A stretch of 64,000 nt of DNA, taken from positions 9,465,167-9,529,166 of the forward strand of contig OX326956.1 of assembly GCA_946800325.1 (NCBI GenBank). The letters run 5' to 3'. The notes beneath the pieces were generated by a model. It had not been told where the DNA came from, made no database searches, and saw nothing but the letters and a program-made list of their open reading frames with translations. The translations under genes and the position numbers were made by a program. Numbering within the stretch: the stretch's first letter is position 1; each line of letters opens with the position of its first letter. Positions 24,076 to 38,200 of this stretch are shown piece by piece. Origin of the DNA: Luzula sylvatica. Lineage: Eukaryota; Streptophyta; Magnoliopsida; Poales; Juncaceae.

Positions 24076-25320
24076 AAGCATGAAAAGATTGTAATGAATA
24101 GAAAAGAAAACTTTCTTAGTGTTTGTTCAATTTGGTGAAAAGTTACGTAGTGAAAGTTTCGATCCAAACCATCTCAAAAACGCGTTATTTGAACTCCTTA
24201 GAACGTTAAAAGAATATTTTGAATCGAAAAACAAACTTTCCTAGTGTTTGTAAAATTTGGTGAAGAGTTATGTATTAAAGGATACGTTACAAATGATCTA
24301 AAAACAAGTTATTTGAACCCCTCAAATGGTAAAAAGAATGCGATGAATCGAAAAGAAAACTTTCGAAGTGTTTGTACAATTTGATGAAAAGTTACTTAGT
24401 GAAAGATTCGATCCAAACCATCTCAAATACACGTTATTTGAACTCCTTAGAACGTTAAAAGATTGTTTTGAATCGAAAAACAAACTTCCTTAGTGTGTGT
24501 AAAATTTGGTGAAAAGTTATGTATTAAAAGATACGATACAAATGATCTAAAAACACGTTATTTGAACTCCTCAAAGCGTGAAAAGATTGCTATGAATCGA
24601 AAAGAAAAGTTTCTTATTGTTTGTACAATTTGGTGAAAAGTTACGTAGTGAAAGATTTGATCAAAACCATCCCAAAAACACGTTATTTGAACTCCTCAGA
24701 ATGTGGAAAGATTGTTTTGAATCGAAAAACAAACTTCCTTAGTGTTTATAAAATTTGGTGAAAAGTTTTGTAGTAAAAGATACGATACAAATGATCTAAA
24801 AACAAGTTATTTGAACTCCTTAAAGCATGAAAATATTGCTATGAATCGAAAAGAAAACTTTCTTAGCGTTTGTACAATTTGGTGAAAAGTTACGTAGTGA
24901 AAGATTCGATTCAAACCATCTCAAAAACACGTTATTTGAACTCCTTAGAACGTTAAAAGATTGATTTGAATCGAAAAACAAATTTTCTTAGTGTTTGTAA
25001 AATTTAGTGAAAAGTTATGTAGTAAAAGATACGATACAAATGATCTAAAATCACGTTATATTGACTCTTCAAAGCGTGAAAAGATTGCTATAAATCGAAA
25101 AGGAAACTTTCTTTGTGTTTGTACAATTGGGTGAAAAGTTACGTAGTTAAAGATTCGATCCAAACCATCTCAAAAACACGTTATTTGAACTCCTCAGAAC
25201 GTTAGAAGATTGTTTTGAATCGAAAAACAAACTTTCTTAGTGTTTGTAAAGTTTGGTGAAAAGTTATGTAGTAAAAGATACGATACAAATGATCTAAAAA
25301 CAAGTTATTTGAACTCCTCA
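24076..25320 (+). repeat. Segment matching the 7.2 kb HOR, ending in an 11-monomer skip
   Basis: This matches 16,267-17,510 at offset 7,809, including the 'tttcttattg' tag (24,611 versus 16,802), the 'gattgatttgaatcg' A and the 'aatcacgttatattgactct' B. At about 25,321 it jumps to a sequence corresponding to 18,881, skipping about 1,370 bp (11 monomers) that contain the A-A junction. The join lies in 'aagttatttgaactcctcaa', common to all B units. The skip restores strict A/B alternation. Confidence 0.78.
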
Positions 25321-28300
25321 AAGCATGAAAAGATTGTAATGAATAGAAAAGAAAACTTTCTAAGTGTTTGTACAATTTGGTGAAAAGTTACGTAGTGAAA
25401 GTTTCGATCCAAACCATCTCAAAAACGCGTTATTTGAACTCCTTAGAACGTTAAAAGAATGTTTTGAATCGAAAAACAAACTTTCCTAGTGTTTGTAAAA
25501 TTTGGTGAAGAGTTATGTATTAAAGGATACGTTACAAATGATCTAAAAACAAGTTATTTGAACCCCTCAAATGGTAAAAAGAATGCGATGAATCGAAAAG
25601 AAAACTTTCGAAGTGTTTGTACAATTTGATGAAAAGTTACGTAGTGGAAGATTCGATCCAAACCATCTCAAATACACGTTATTTGAACTCCTTAGAACGT
25701 TAAAAGATTGTTTTGAATCGAAAAACAAACTTCCTTAGTGTGTGTAAAATTTGGTGAAAAGTTATGTATTAAAAGATACGATACAAATGATCTAAAAACA
25801 CGTTATTTGAACTCCTCAAAGCGTGAAAAGATTGCTATGAATCGAAAAGAAAAGTTTCATAGTGTTTGAACAATTTGGTGAAAAGTTACGTAGTGAAAGA
25901 TTTGATCAAAACCATCTCAAAAACACGTTATTTGAACTCCTCAGAATGTGGAAAGATTGTTTTGAATCGAAAAACAAACTTCCTTAGTTTTTATAAAATT
26001 TGGTGAAAGTTTTGTAGTAAAAGATACGATACAAATGATCTAAAAACAAGTTATTTGAACTCCTCAAATGGTAAAAAGATTGCTATGAATTGAAAAGAAA
26101 ACTTTCTAAGTGTTTGTACAATTTGGTGAAAAGTTACGTAGTGAAAGATTCGATCCAAACCATCTCAAAAACATGTTATTTGAACTCCTCAGGACGTTAA
26201 AATATCGTTTTGAATCGAAAAGCAAACTTTCTTAGTGTTTATAAAATTTGGTGAAAAGTTATGTAGTAAAAGATACGATACAACTGATCTAAAAACAATT
26301 TATTTGAACTCCTGAAAGCGTGAAAAGATTGCTATGAATAGAAAAGAAAACTTTCTTAGTGTTTGTACAGTTTGGTGAAAAGTTACGTAGTGAAAGATTC
26401 GATCCAAACCATCTCACAAATGCGTTATTTGAACTCCTTAGAACGTTAAAAGATTGTTTTGAATCGAAAAACAAATTTTCTTAGTGTTTGTAAAATTTGG
26501 TGAAAAGTTATGTAGTAAAATATACGATACAAATGATCTAAAATCACGTTATATTGACTCCTCAAAGCGTGAAAAGATTGCAATAAATCGAAAAGAAAAC
26601 TTTCTTTGTGTTTGTACAATTGGGTGAAAAGTTACGTAGTGAAAGATTCGATCCAAACCAACTCAAAAACACGTTATTTGAACTCCTTAGAACGTTAGAA
26701 CATTGTTTTGAATCGAAAAACACACTTTCTTAGTGTTTGTAAAGTTTGGTGAAAAGTTATGTAGTAAAAGATACGATACAAATGATCTGAAAACAAGTTA
26801 TTTGAACTCCTCAAATGGTAAAAAAATTGCGATGAATCGAAAAAAAAACTTTCTAAGTGTTTGTACAATTTGGTGAAAAGTTACGTAGTGAAAGATTCGA
26901 TCCAAACCATCTCAAAAACATGTTATTTGAAGTCCTCAGGACGTTAAAAGATCGTTTTGAATCGAAAAGAAAACTTTCTTAGTGTTTATAAAATTTGGTG
27001 AAAAGTTATGTAGTAAAAGATACGATACAAATGATCTAAAAACAAGTTATTTGAACTCCTCAAAACGTGAAAAGATAGCTATGAATCGAAAAGAAATCTT
27101 TCTTAGTGTTTGTACAATTTGGTGAAAAGTTATATAGTGAAAGATTTGATCAAAAGCATCTCAAAAACACGTTATTTGAACTCCTCAGAATGTTGAGAGA
27201 TTATTTTAAATCGAAAAACAAACTTTCTTAGTGTTTGTAAAATTTGGTGAAAAGTTTTGTAGTAAAAGATACGATACAAATGATCTAAAAACAAGTTATT
27301 TGAACTCGTAAAAGCATGAAAATATTGTTATGAATAGAAAAGAAAACTTTCTTAGTGTTTGTACAATTTGGTGAAAAGTTACGTAGTGAAAGATTCGATC
27401 CAAACCATCTCAAAAACGCGTTATTTGAACTCCTTAGAACGTTAAATGAATGTTTTGAATCGAAAAACAAACTTTCCTAGTGTTTGTAAAATTTGGTGAA
27501 AAGTTATGTATTAAAGGATACGTTACAAATGATCTAAAAACAAGTTATTTGAACTCCTCAAATGGTAAAAAGATTGCGATAAATCGAAAAGAAAACTTTC
27601 GAAGTGTTTGTACAATTTGATGAAAAGTTACGTAGTGAAAGATTCGATCCAAACCATCTCAAATACACGTTATTTGAACTCCTTAGAAGGTTAAAAGATT
27701 GTTTTGAATCGAAAAACAAACTTCCTTAGTGTGTGTAAAATTTGGTGAAAAGTTATGTATTAAAAGATACGATACAAATGATCTAAAAACACGTTATTTG
27801 AACTCCTCAAAGCGCGAAAAGATTGCTATGAATCGAAAAGAAAAGTTTCTTAGTGTATGTACAATTTGGTGAAAAGTTACGTAGTGAAAGATTTGATCAA
27901 AACCATCTCAAAAACACGTTATTTGAACTCCTCAGAATGTGGAAAGATCGTTTTGAATCGAAAAGCAAACTTCCTTAGTTTTTATAAAATTTGGTGAAAA
28001 GTTTTGTGGTAAAAGATACGATACAAATGATGTAAAAACAAGTTATTTGAACTCCTCAAATGGTAAAAAGATTGCTATGAATAGAAAAGAAAACTTTCTT
28101 AGTGTTTGTACAATTTGGTGAAAAGTTACGTAGTGAAAGATTCGATCCAAACCATCTCAAAAACATGTTATTTGAACTCCTCAGAACGTTAAAAGATCGT
28201 TTTGAATCGAAAAGCAAACTTTCTTAGTGTTTATAAAATTTGGTGAAAAGTTATGTAGTAAAATATACGATACAAATGATCTAAAAACAAGTTATTTGAA

Positions 28301-31294
28301 CTTCTTAAAGCGTGAAAAGATTGCTATGAATAGAAAAGAAAACTTTGCTAGTGTTTGTACAGTTTGGTGAAAATTTACGTAGTGAAAGATTCGATCGAAA
28401 CCATCTCAAAAACGGGTTATTTGAACTCCTTAGAACGTTAAAAGAATGTTTTGAATCGAAAAACAAACTTTCCTAGTGTTTGTAAAATTTGGTGAAAAGT
28501 TATGTATTAAAGGATACGTTACAAATGATCTAAAAACAAGTTATTTGAACTCCTCAAATGGTAAAAAGATTGCTATAAATCGAAAAGGAAACTTTCGAAG
28601 TGTTTGTACAATTTGATGAAAAGTTACGTAGTGAAAGATTCGATCCAAACCAACTCAAAAACACGTTATTTGAACTCCTTAGAACGTTAGAACATTGTTT
28701 TGAATCGAAAAACACACTTTCTTAGTGTTTGTAAAGTTTGGTGAAAAGTTATGTAGTAAAAGATACGATACAAATGATCTGAAAACAAGTTATTTGAACT
28801 CCTCAAATGGTAAAAAGATTGCTATGAATCGAAAAGAAAACTTTCTAAGTGTTTGTACAATTTGGTGAAAAGTTACGTAGTGAAAGATTCGATCCAAACC
28901 ATCTCAAAAACATGTTATTTGAAGTCCTCAGGACGTTAAAAGATCGTTTTGAATCGAAAAGAAAACTTTCTTAGTGTTTATAAAATTTGGTGAAAGGTTA
29001 TGTAGTAAAAGATACGATACAAATGATCTAAAAACAAGTTATTTGAACTCCTCAAAGCGTGAAAAGATAGCTATGAATCGAAAAGAAATCTTTCTTAGTG
29101 TTTGTACAATTTGGTGAAAAGTTATATAGTGAAAGATTTGATCAAAAGCATCTCAAAAACACGTTATTTGAACTGCTCAGAATGTTGAGAGATTGTTTTA
29201 AATCGAAAAACAAACTTTCTTAGTGTTTGTAAAATTTGGTGAAAAGTTTTGTAGTAAAAGATACGATACAAATGATCTAAAAACAAGTTATTTGAACTCG
29301 TAAAAGCATGAAAATATTGTTATGAATAGAAAAGAAAACTTTCTTAGTGTTTGTACAATTTGGTGAAAAGTTACGTAGTGAAAGATTCGATCCAAACCAT
29401 CTCAAAAACGCGTTATTTGAACTCCTTAGAACGTTAAATGAATGTTTTGAATCGAAAAACAAACTTTCCTAGTGTTTGTAAAATTTGGTGAAAAGTTATG
29501 TATTAAAGGATACGTTACAAATGATCTAAAAACAAGTTATTTGAACTCCTCAAATGGTAAAAAGATTGCGATAAATCGAAAAGAAAACTTTCGAAGTGTT
29601 TGTACAATTTGATGAAAAGTTACGTAGTGAAAGATTCGATCCAAACCATCTCAAATACACGTTATTTGAACTCCTTAGAAGGTTAAAAGATTGTTTTGAA
29701 TTGAAAAACAAACTTCCTTAGTGTGTGTAAAATTTGGTGAAAAGTTATGTATTAAAAGATACGATACAAATGATCTAAAAACACGTTATTTGAACTCCTC
29801 AAAGCGCGAAAAGATTGCTATGAATCGAAAAGAAAAGTTTCTTAGTGTATGTACAATTTGGTGAAAAGTTACGTAGTGAAAGATTTGATGAAAACCATCT
29901 CAAAAACACGTTATTTGAACTCCTCAGAATGTGGAAAGATCGTTTTGAATCGAAAAGCAAACTTCCTTAGTTTTTATAAAATTTGGTGAAAAGTTTTGTG
30001 GTAAAAGATACGATACAAATGATGTAAAAACAAGTTATTTGAACTCCTCAAATGGTAAAAAGATTGCTATGAATAGAAAAGAAAACTTTCTTAGTGTTTG
30101 TACAATTTGGTGAAAAGTTACGTAGTGAAAGATTCGATCCAAACCATCTCAAAAACATGTTATTTGAACTCCTCAGAACGTTAAAAGATCGTTTTGAATC
30201 GAAAAGCAAACTTTCTTAGTGTTTATAAAATTTGGTGAAAAGTTATGTAGTAAAATATACGATACAAATGATCTAAAAACAAGTTATTTGAACTCCTTAA
30301 AGCGTGAAAAGATTGCTATGAATAGAAAAGAAAACTTTGCTAGTGTTTGTACAGTTTGGTGAAAATTTACGTAGTGAAAGATTCGATCGAAACCATCTCA
30401 AAAACGGGTTATTTGAACTCCTTAGAACGTTAAAAGAATGTTTTGAATCGAAAAACAAACTTTCCTAGTGTTTGTAAAATTTGGTGAAAAGTTATGTATT
30501 AAAGGATACGTTACAAATGATCTAAAAACAAGTTATTTGAACTCCTCAAATGGTAAAAAGATTTCTATAAATCGAAAAGGAAACTTTCGAAGTGTTTGTA
30601 CAATTTGATGAAAAGTTACGTAGTGAAAGATTCGATCCAAACCATCTCAAATACACGTTATTTGAACTCCTTAGAACGTTAAAAGATTGTTTTGAATCGA
30701 AAAACAAACTTCCTTAGTGTGTGTACAATTTGGTGAAAAGTTATGTATTAAAAGATACGATACAAATGATCTAAAAACACGTTATTTGAACTCCTCAAAG
30801 CGCGAAAAGATTGCTATGAATCGAAAAGAAAAGTTTCTTAGTGTATGTACAATTTGGTGAAAAGTTACGTAGTGAAATATTTGATCAAAACCATCTCAAA
30901 AACACGTTATTTGAACTCCTCAGAATGTGGAAAGATCGTTTTGAATCGAAAAGCAAACTTCCTTAGTTTTTATAAAATTTGGTGAAAAGTTTTGTGGTAA
31001 AAGATACGATACAAATGATCTAAAAACAAGTTATTTGAACTCCTCAAATGGTAAAAAGATTGCTATGAATAGAAAAGAAAATTTTCTTAGTGTTTGTACA
31101 ATTTGGTGAAAAGTTACGTAGTGAAAGATTCGATCCAAACCATCTCAAAAACATGTTATTTGAACTCCTCAGAACGTTAAAAGATCGTTTTGAATCGAAA
31201 AGCAAACTTTCTTATTGTTTATAAAATTTGGTGAAAAGTTATGTAGTAAAAGATACGATACAAATGATCTAAAAACAAGTTATTTGAACTCCTC
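25321..31294 (+). repeat. 5,974 bp HOR copy (3,982 bp unit plus internal 1,992 bp duplication)
   Basis: From about 25,321 to 28,650 this matches the sequence 5,974 bp downstream. From about 28,650 it matches at 3,982 bp instead. The difference is an internal duplication of 1,992 bp (16 monomers), seen as the 'actcgtaaaagcatg' B tag near 27,305 and 29,297. The join near 28,640-28,660 leads from a 'gatgaaaagttacg' A unit into a 'ccaactc' A unit. Total length is 48 monomers. Confidence 0.82.
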
Positions 31295-34200
31295 AAAGCA
31301 TGAAAAGATTGTAATGAATAGAAAAGAAAACTTTCTTAGTGTTTGTACAATTTGGTGAAAAGTTACGTAGTGAAAGTTTCGATCCAAACCATCTCAAAAA
31401 CGCGTTATTTGAACTCCTTAGAACGTTAAAAGAATGTTTTGAATCGAAAAACAAACTTTCTTAGTGTTTGTAAAATTTGGTGAAGAGTTATGTATTAAAG
31501 GATACGTTACAAATGATCTAAAAACAAGTTATTTGAACCCCTCAAATGGTAAAAAGAATGCGATGAATCGAAAAGAAAACTTTCGAAGTGTTTGTACAAT
31601 TTGATGAAAGTTACGTAGTGAAAGATTCGATCCAAACCATCTCAAATACACGTTATTTGAACTCCTTAGAACGTTAAAAGATTGTTTTGAATCGAAAAAC
31701 AAACTTCCTTAGTGTGTGTAAAATTTGGTGAAAAGTTATGTATTAAAAGATACGATACAAATGATCTAAAAACACGTTATTTGAACTCCTCAAAGCGTGA
31801 AAAGATTGCTATGAATCGAAAAGAAAAGTTTCATAGTGTTTGAACAATTTGGTGAAAAGTTACGTAGTGAAAGATTTGATCAAAACCATCTCAAAAACAC
31901 GTTATTTGAACTCCTCAGAATGTGGAAAGATTGTTTTGAATCGAAAAACAAACTTCCTTAGTTTTTATAAAATTTGGTGAAAGTTTTGTAGTAAAAGATA
32001 CGATACAAATGATCTAAAAACAAGTTATTTGAACTCCTCAAATGGTAAAAAGATTGCTATGAATTGAAAAGAAAACTTTCTAAGTGTTTGTACAATTTGG
32101 TGAAAAGTTACGTAGTGAAAGATTTGATCCAAACCATCTCAAAAACATGTTATTTGAACTCCTCAGGACGTTAAAATATCGTTTTGAATCGAAAAGCAAA
32201 CTTTCTTAGTGTTTATAAAATTTGGAGAAAAGTTATGTAGTAAAAGATACGATACAAATGATCTAAAAACAAGTTATTTGAACTCGTAAAAGCATGAAAA
32301 TATTGTTATGAATAGAAAAGAAAACTTTCTTAGTGTTTGTACAGTTTGGTGAAAAGTTACGTAGTGAAAGATTCGATCCAAACCATCTCACAAATGCGTT
32401 ATTTGAACTCCTTAGAACGTTAAAAGATTGTTTTGAATCGAAAAACAAATTTTCTTAGTGTTTGTAAAATTTGGTGAAAAGTTATGTAGTAAAATATACG
32501 ATACAAATGATCTAAAATCACGTTATATTGACTCCTCAAAGCGTGAAAAGATTGCAATAAATCGAAAAGGAAACTTTCTTTGTGTTTGTACAATTGGGTG
32601 AAAAGTTACGTAGTGAAAGATTCGATCCAAACCAACTCAAAAACACGTTATTTGAACTCCTTAGAACGTTAGAACATTGTTTTGAATCGAAAAACACACT
32701 TTCTTAGTATTTGTAAAGTTTGGTGAAAAGTTATGTAGTAAAAGATACGATACAAATGATCTGAAAACAAGTTATTTGAACTCCTCAAATGGTAAAAAGA
32801 TTGCGATGAATCGAAAAAAAAACTTTCTAAGTGTGTGTACAATTTGGTGAAAAGTTACGTAGTGAAAGATTCGATCCAAACCATCTCAAAAACATGTTAT
32901 TTGAAGTCCTCAGGACGTTAAAAGATCGTTTTGAATCGAAAAGAAAACTTTCTTAGTGTTTATAAAATTTGGTGAAAAGTTATGTAGTAAAAGATACGAT
33001 ACAAATGATCTAAAAACAAGTTATTTGAACTCCCCAAAGCGTGAAAAGATAGCTATGAATCGAAAAGAAATCTTTCTTAGTGTTTGTACAATTTGGTGAA
33101 AAGTTATATAGTGAAAGATTTGATCAAAAGCATCTCAAAAACACGTTATTTGAACTCCTCAGAATGTTGAGAGATTGTTTTAAATCGAAAAACAAACTTT
33201 CTTAGTGTTTGTAAAATTTGGTGAAAAGTTTTGTAGTAAAAGATATGATACAAATGATCTAAAAACAAGTTATTTGAACTCGTAAAAGCATGAAAATATT
33301 GTTATGAATAGAAAAGAAAACTTTCTTAGTGTTTGTACAATTTGGTGAAAAGTTACGTAGTGAAAGATTCGATCCAAACCATCTCAAAAACGCGTTATTT
33401 GAACTCCTTAGAACGTTAAATGAATGTTTCGAATCGAAAAACAAACTTTCCTAGTGTTTGTAAAATTTGGTGAAAAGTTATGTATTAAAGGATACGTTAC
33501 AAATGATCTAAAAACAAGTTATTTGAACTCCTCAAATGGTAAAATGATTGCGATAAATCGAAAATAAAACTTTCGAAGTGTTTGTACAATTTGATGAAAA
33601 GTTACGTAGTGAAAGATTCGATCCAAACCATCTCAAATACACGTTATTTGAACTCCTTAGAAGGTTAAAAGATTGTTTTGAATCGAAAAACAAACTTCCT
33701 TAGTGTGTGTAAAATTTGGTGAAAAGTTATGTATTAAAAGATACGATACAAATGATCTAAAAACACGTTATTTGAACTCCTCAAAGCGCGAAAAGATTGC
33801 TATGAATCGAAAAGAAAAGTTTCTTGGTGTATGTACAATTTGGTGAAAAGTTACGTAGTGAAAGATTTGATCAAAACCATCTCAAAAACACGTTATTTGA
33901 ACTCCTCAGAATGTGGAAAGATCGTTTTGAATCGAAAAGCAAACTTCCTTAGTTTTTATAAAATTTGGTGAAAAGTTTTGTGGTAAAAGATACGATACAA
34001 ATGATGTAAAAACAAGTTATTTGAACTCCTCAAATGGTAAAAAGATTGCTATGAATAGAAAAGAAAACTTTCTTAGTGTTTGTACAATTTGGTGAAAAGT
34101 TACGTAGTGAAAGATTCGATCCAAACCATCTCAAAAACATGTTATTTGAACTCCTCAGAACGTTAAAAGATCGTTTTGAATCGAAAAGCAAACTTTCTTA

Positions 34201-35269
34201 GTATTTATAAAATTTGGTGAAAAGTTATGTAGTAAAATATACGATACAAATGATCTAAAAACAAGTTATTTGAACTCCTTAAAGCGTGAAAAGATTGCTA
34301 TGAATAGAAAAGAAAACTTTGCTAGTGTTTGTACAGTTTGGTGAAAATTTACGTAGTGAAAGATTTGATCGAAACCATCTCAAAAACGGGTTATTTGAAC
34401 TCCTTAGAACGTTAAAAGAATGTTTTGAATCGAAAAACAAACTTTCCTAGTGTTTGTAAAATTTGGTGAAAAGTTATGTATTAAAGGATACGTTACAAAT
34501 GATCTAAAAACAAGTTATTTGAACTCCTCAAATGGTAAAAAGATTGCTATAAATCGAAAAGGAAACTTTCGAAGTGTTTGTACAATTTGATGAAAAGTTA
34601 CGTAGTGAAAGATTCGATCCAAACCATCTCAAATACACGTTATTTGAACTCCTTAGAACGTTAAAAGATTGTTTTGAATCGAAAAACAAACTTCCTTAGT
34701 GTGTGTAAAATTTGGTGAAAAGTTATGTATTAAAAGATACGATACAAATGATCTAAAAACACGTTATTTGAACTCCTCAAAGCGCGAAAAGATTGCTATG
34801 AATCGAAAAGAAAAGTTTCTTAGTGTATGTACAATTTGGTGAAAAGTTACGTAGTGAAATATTTGATCAAAACCATCTCAAAAACACGTTATTTGAACTC
34901 CTCAGAATGTGGAAAGATCGTTTTGAATCGAAAAGCAAACTTCCTTAGTTTTTATAAAATTTGGTGAAAAGTTTTGTGGTAAAAGATACGATACAAATGA
35001 TCTAAAAACAAGTTATTTGAACTCCTCAAATGGTAAAAAGATTGCTATGAATAGAAAAGAAAATTTTCTTAGTGTTTGTACAATTTGGTGAAAAGTTACG
35101 TAGTGAAAGATTCGATCCAAACCATCTCAAAAACATGTTATTTGAACTCCTCCGAACGTTTAAAGATCGTTTTGAATCGAAAAGCATACTTTCTTAGTGT
35201 TTATAAAATTTGGTGAAAAGTTATGTAGTAAAATATACGATACAAATGATCTAAAAACAAGTTATTTGA
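31295..35269 (+). repeat. 3,982 bp HOR copy (32 monomers)
   Basis: This is the second, unduplicated copy of the unit above. It shares two single-base deletions in the 'ggtgaaaag' core: near 31,607 it reads 'gatgaaagttacg' and near 31,979 'ggtgaaagttttg'; the second is also present in the first copy near 26,007. Near 32,263 a B unit has been swapped to the 'actcgtaaaagcatg' type where the first copy has 'actcctgaaagcgtg', suggesting a short conversion tract. Confidence 0.8.
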
Positions 35270-38200
35270 ACTCCTCAAAGCATGAAAAGATTGTAATGAA
35301 TAGAATAGAAAACTTTCTTAGTGTTTGTACAATTTGGTGAAAATTAACGTAGTGAAAGTTTCGATCCAAACCATCTCAAAAACGCGTTATTTGAACTCCT
35401 TAGAACGTTAAAAGAATATTTTGAATCGAAAAACAAACTTGCCTAGTGTTTGTAAAATTTGGTGAAGAGTTATGTATTAAAGGATACGTTACAAATGATC
35501 TAAAAACAAGTTATTTGAACCCCTCAAATGGTAAAAAGAATGCGATGAATCGAAAAGAAAACTTTCGAAGTGTTTGTACAATTTGATGAAAAGTTACGTA
35601 GTGAAAGATTCGATCCAAACCATCTCAAATACACGTTATTTGAACTCCTTAGAACGTTAAAAGATTGTTTTGAATCGAAAAACAAACTTCCTTAGTGTGT
35701 GTAAAATTTGGTGAAAAGTTATGTATTAAAAGATACGATACAAATGATCTAAAAACACGTTATTTGAACTCCCCAAAGCGTGAAAAGATTGCTATGAATC
35801 GAAAAGAAAAGTTTCTTATTGTTTGTACAATTTGGTGAAAAGTTACGTAGTGAAAGATTTGATCAAAACCATCCCAAAAACACGTTATTTGAACTCCTCA
35901 GAATGTGGAAAGATTGTTTTGAATCGAAAAACAAACTTCCTTAGTGTTTATAAAATTTGGTGAAAAGTTTTGTAGTAAAAGATACGATACAAATGATCTA
36001 AAAACAAGTTATTTGAACTCCTCAAAGCATGAAAATATTGCTATGAATCGAAAAGAAAACTTTCTTAGCGTTTGTACAATTTGGTGAAAAGTTACGTAGT
36101 GAAAGATTCGATTCAAACCATCTCAAAAACACGTTATTTGAACTCCTTAGAACGTTAAAAGATTGATTTGAATCGAAAAACAAATTTTCTTAGTGTTTGT
36201 AAAATTTAGTGAAAAGTTATGTAGTAAAAGATACGATACAAATGATCTAAAATCACGTTATATTGACTCTTCAAAGCGTGAAAAGATTGCTATAAATCGA
36301 AAAGGAAACTTTCTTTGTGTTTGTACAATTGGGTGAAAAGTTACGTAGTTAAAGATTCGATCCAAACCATCTCAAAAACACGTTATTTGAACTCCTCAGA
36401 ACGTTAAAAGATTGTTTTGAATCGAAAAACAAACTTTCTTAGTGTTTGAAAAGTTTGGTGAAAAGTTATGTAGTAAAAGATACGATACAAATGATCTAAA
36501 AACAAGTTATTTGAACTCCTCAAATGGTAAAAAGATTGCGATGAATCGAAAAGAAAATTTCCAAGTGTTTGTACAATTTGGTGAAAAGTTACGTAGTGAA
36601 ATATTCGATCCAAACCATATAAAAAACATGTTATTTGAACTCCTCAGAACGTTAAAAGATCGTTTTGAATCGAAAAGCAAACTTTCTTAGTGTTTGTACA
36701 ATTTGGTGAAAAGTTACGTAGTGAAAGATTCGATCCAAACCATCTCAAAAACAAGTTATTTGAACTCCTCAGAACGTTAAAAGATCGTTTTGAATCGAAA
36801 AGCAAACTTTCTTAGTGTTTATAAAATTTGGTGAAAAGTTAAGTAGTAAAAGATACGATACAAATGATCTAAAAACAAGTTATTTGAACTCCTTAAAGCG
36901 TGAAAATATTGCTATGAATAGAAAAGAAAACTTTCTTAGTGTTTGTACAATTTGGTGAAAAGTTACGTAGTGAAAGATTCGATCCAATCCATCTCAAAAA
37001 CGGGTTATTTGAACTCCTTAGAACGTTAAAAGAATGTTTTGAATCGAAAAACAAACTTTCCTAGTGTTTGTAAAATTTGGTGAAAAGTTATGTATTAAAG
37101 GATACGTTACAAATGATCTAAAAACAAGTTATTTGAAATCCTCAAATGGTAAAAAGATTGCTATAAATCGAAAAGGAAACTTTTGAAGTGTTTGTACTAT
37201 TCAATGAAAAGTTACGTAGTGAAAGATTCGATTCAAACCATCTCAAATACACGTTATTTGAACTCCTTAGAACGTTAAAAGATTGTTTTGAATCGAAAAA
37301 CAAACTTCCTTAGTGTGTGTAAAATTTGGTGAAAAGTTATTATTAAAAGATACGATACAAATGATCTAAAAACACGTTATTTGAACTCCTCAAAGCGTGA
37401 AAAGATTGCTATGAATCGAAAAGAAAAGTTTCATAGTGTTTGTACAATTTGGTGAAAAGTTACGTAGTGAAAGATTTGATCAAAACCATCTCAAAAACAC
37501 GTTATTTGAACTCCTCAGAATGTGGAAAGATCGTTTTGAATCGAAAAGCAAACTTCCTTAGTGTTTATAAAATTTGGTGAAAAGTTATGTAGTAAAAGAT
37601 ACGATACAAATGATCTAAAAACAAGTTATTTGAACTCCTCAAAGCGTGAAAAGATTGCTATGAATCGAAAAGAAAACTTTCTTAGTGTTTGTACAATTTG
37701 GTGAAAAGTTATATAGTGAAAGATTTGATCAAAAGCATCTCAAAAACACGTTATTTGAACTCCTCAGAATGTTGAGAGATTGTTTTGAATCTAAAAACAA
37801 ACTTTCTTAGTGTTTGCAAAATTTGGTGAAAAGTTTTTGTAGTAAAAGATACGATACAAATGATCTAAAAACAAGTTATTTGAACTCCTCAAAGCATGAA
37901 AAGATTGTAATGAATAGAAAAGAAAACTTTCTTAGTGTTTGTACAATTTGGTGAAAAGTTACGTAGTGAAAGTTTCGATCAAAACCATCTCAAAAACGCG
38001 TTATTTGAAGTCCTTAGAACGTTAAAAGAATGTTTTGAATCGAAAAACAAACTTTCCTAGTGTTTGTAAAATTTGGTGAAAAGTTATGTATTAAAGGATA
38101 CGTTACAAATGATCTAAAAACAAGTTATTTGAACCCCTCAAATGGTAAAAAGAATGCGATGAATCGAAAAGAAAACTTTCGAAGTGTTTGTACAATTTGA

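Noticed and set aside
36442..36690. Plus-strand open frames at 36,442-36,690, 57,315-57,497 and 59,722-59,988 (60-88 codons).
   Set aside because: Each arises from local private changes in ordinary A/B units: 'gtgtttgaaaag' and 'aaatttccaagtg' at the first, 'gtttggaatcg' and 'gtagcaaaag' at the second, and a one-base loss plus a three-base gain at the third. None has a recognisable domain, and sister units are closed.
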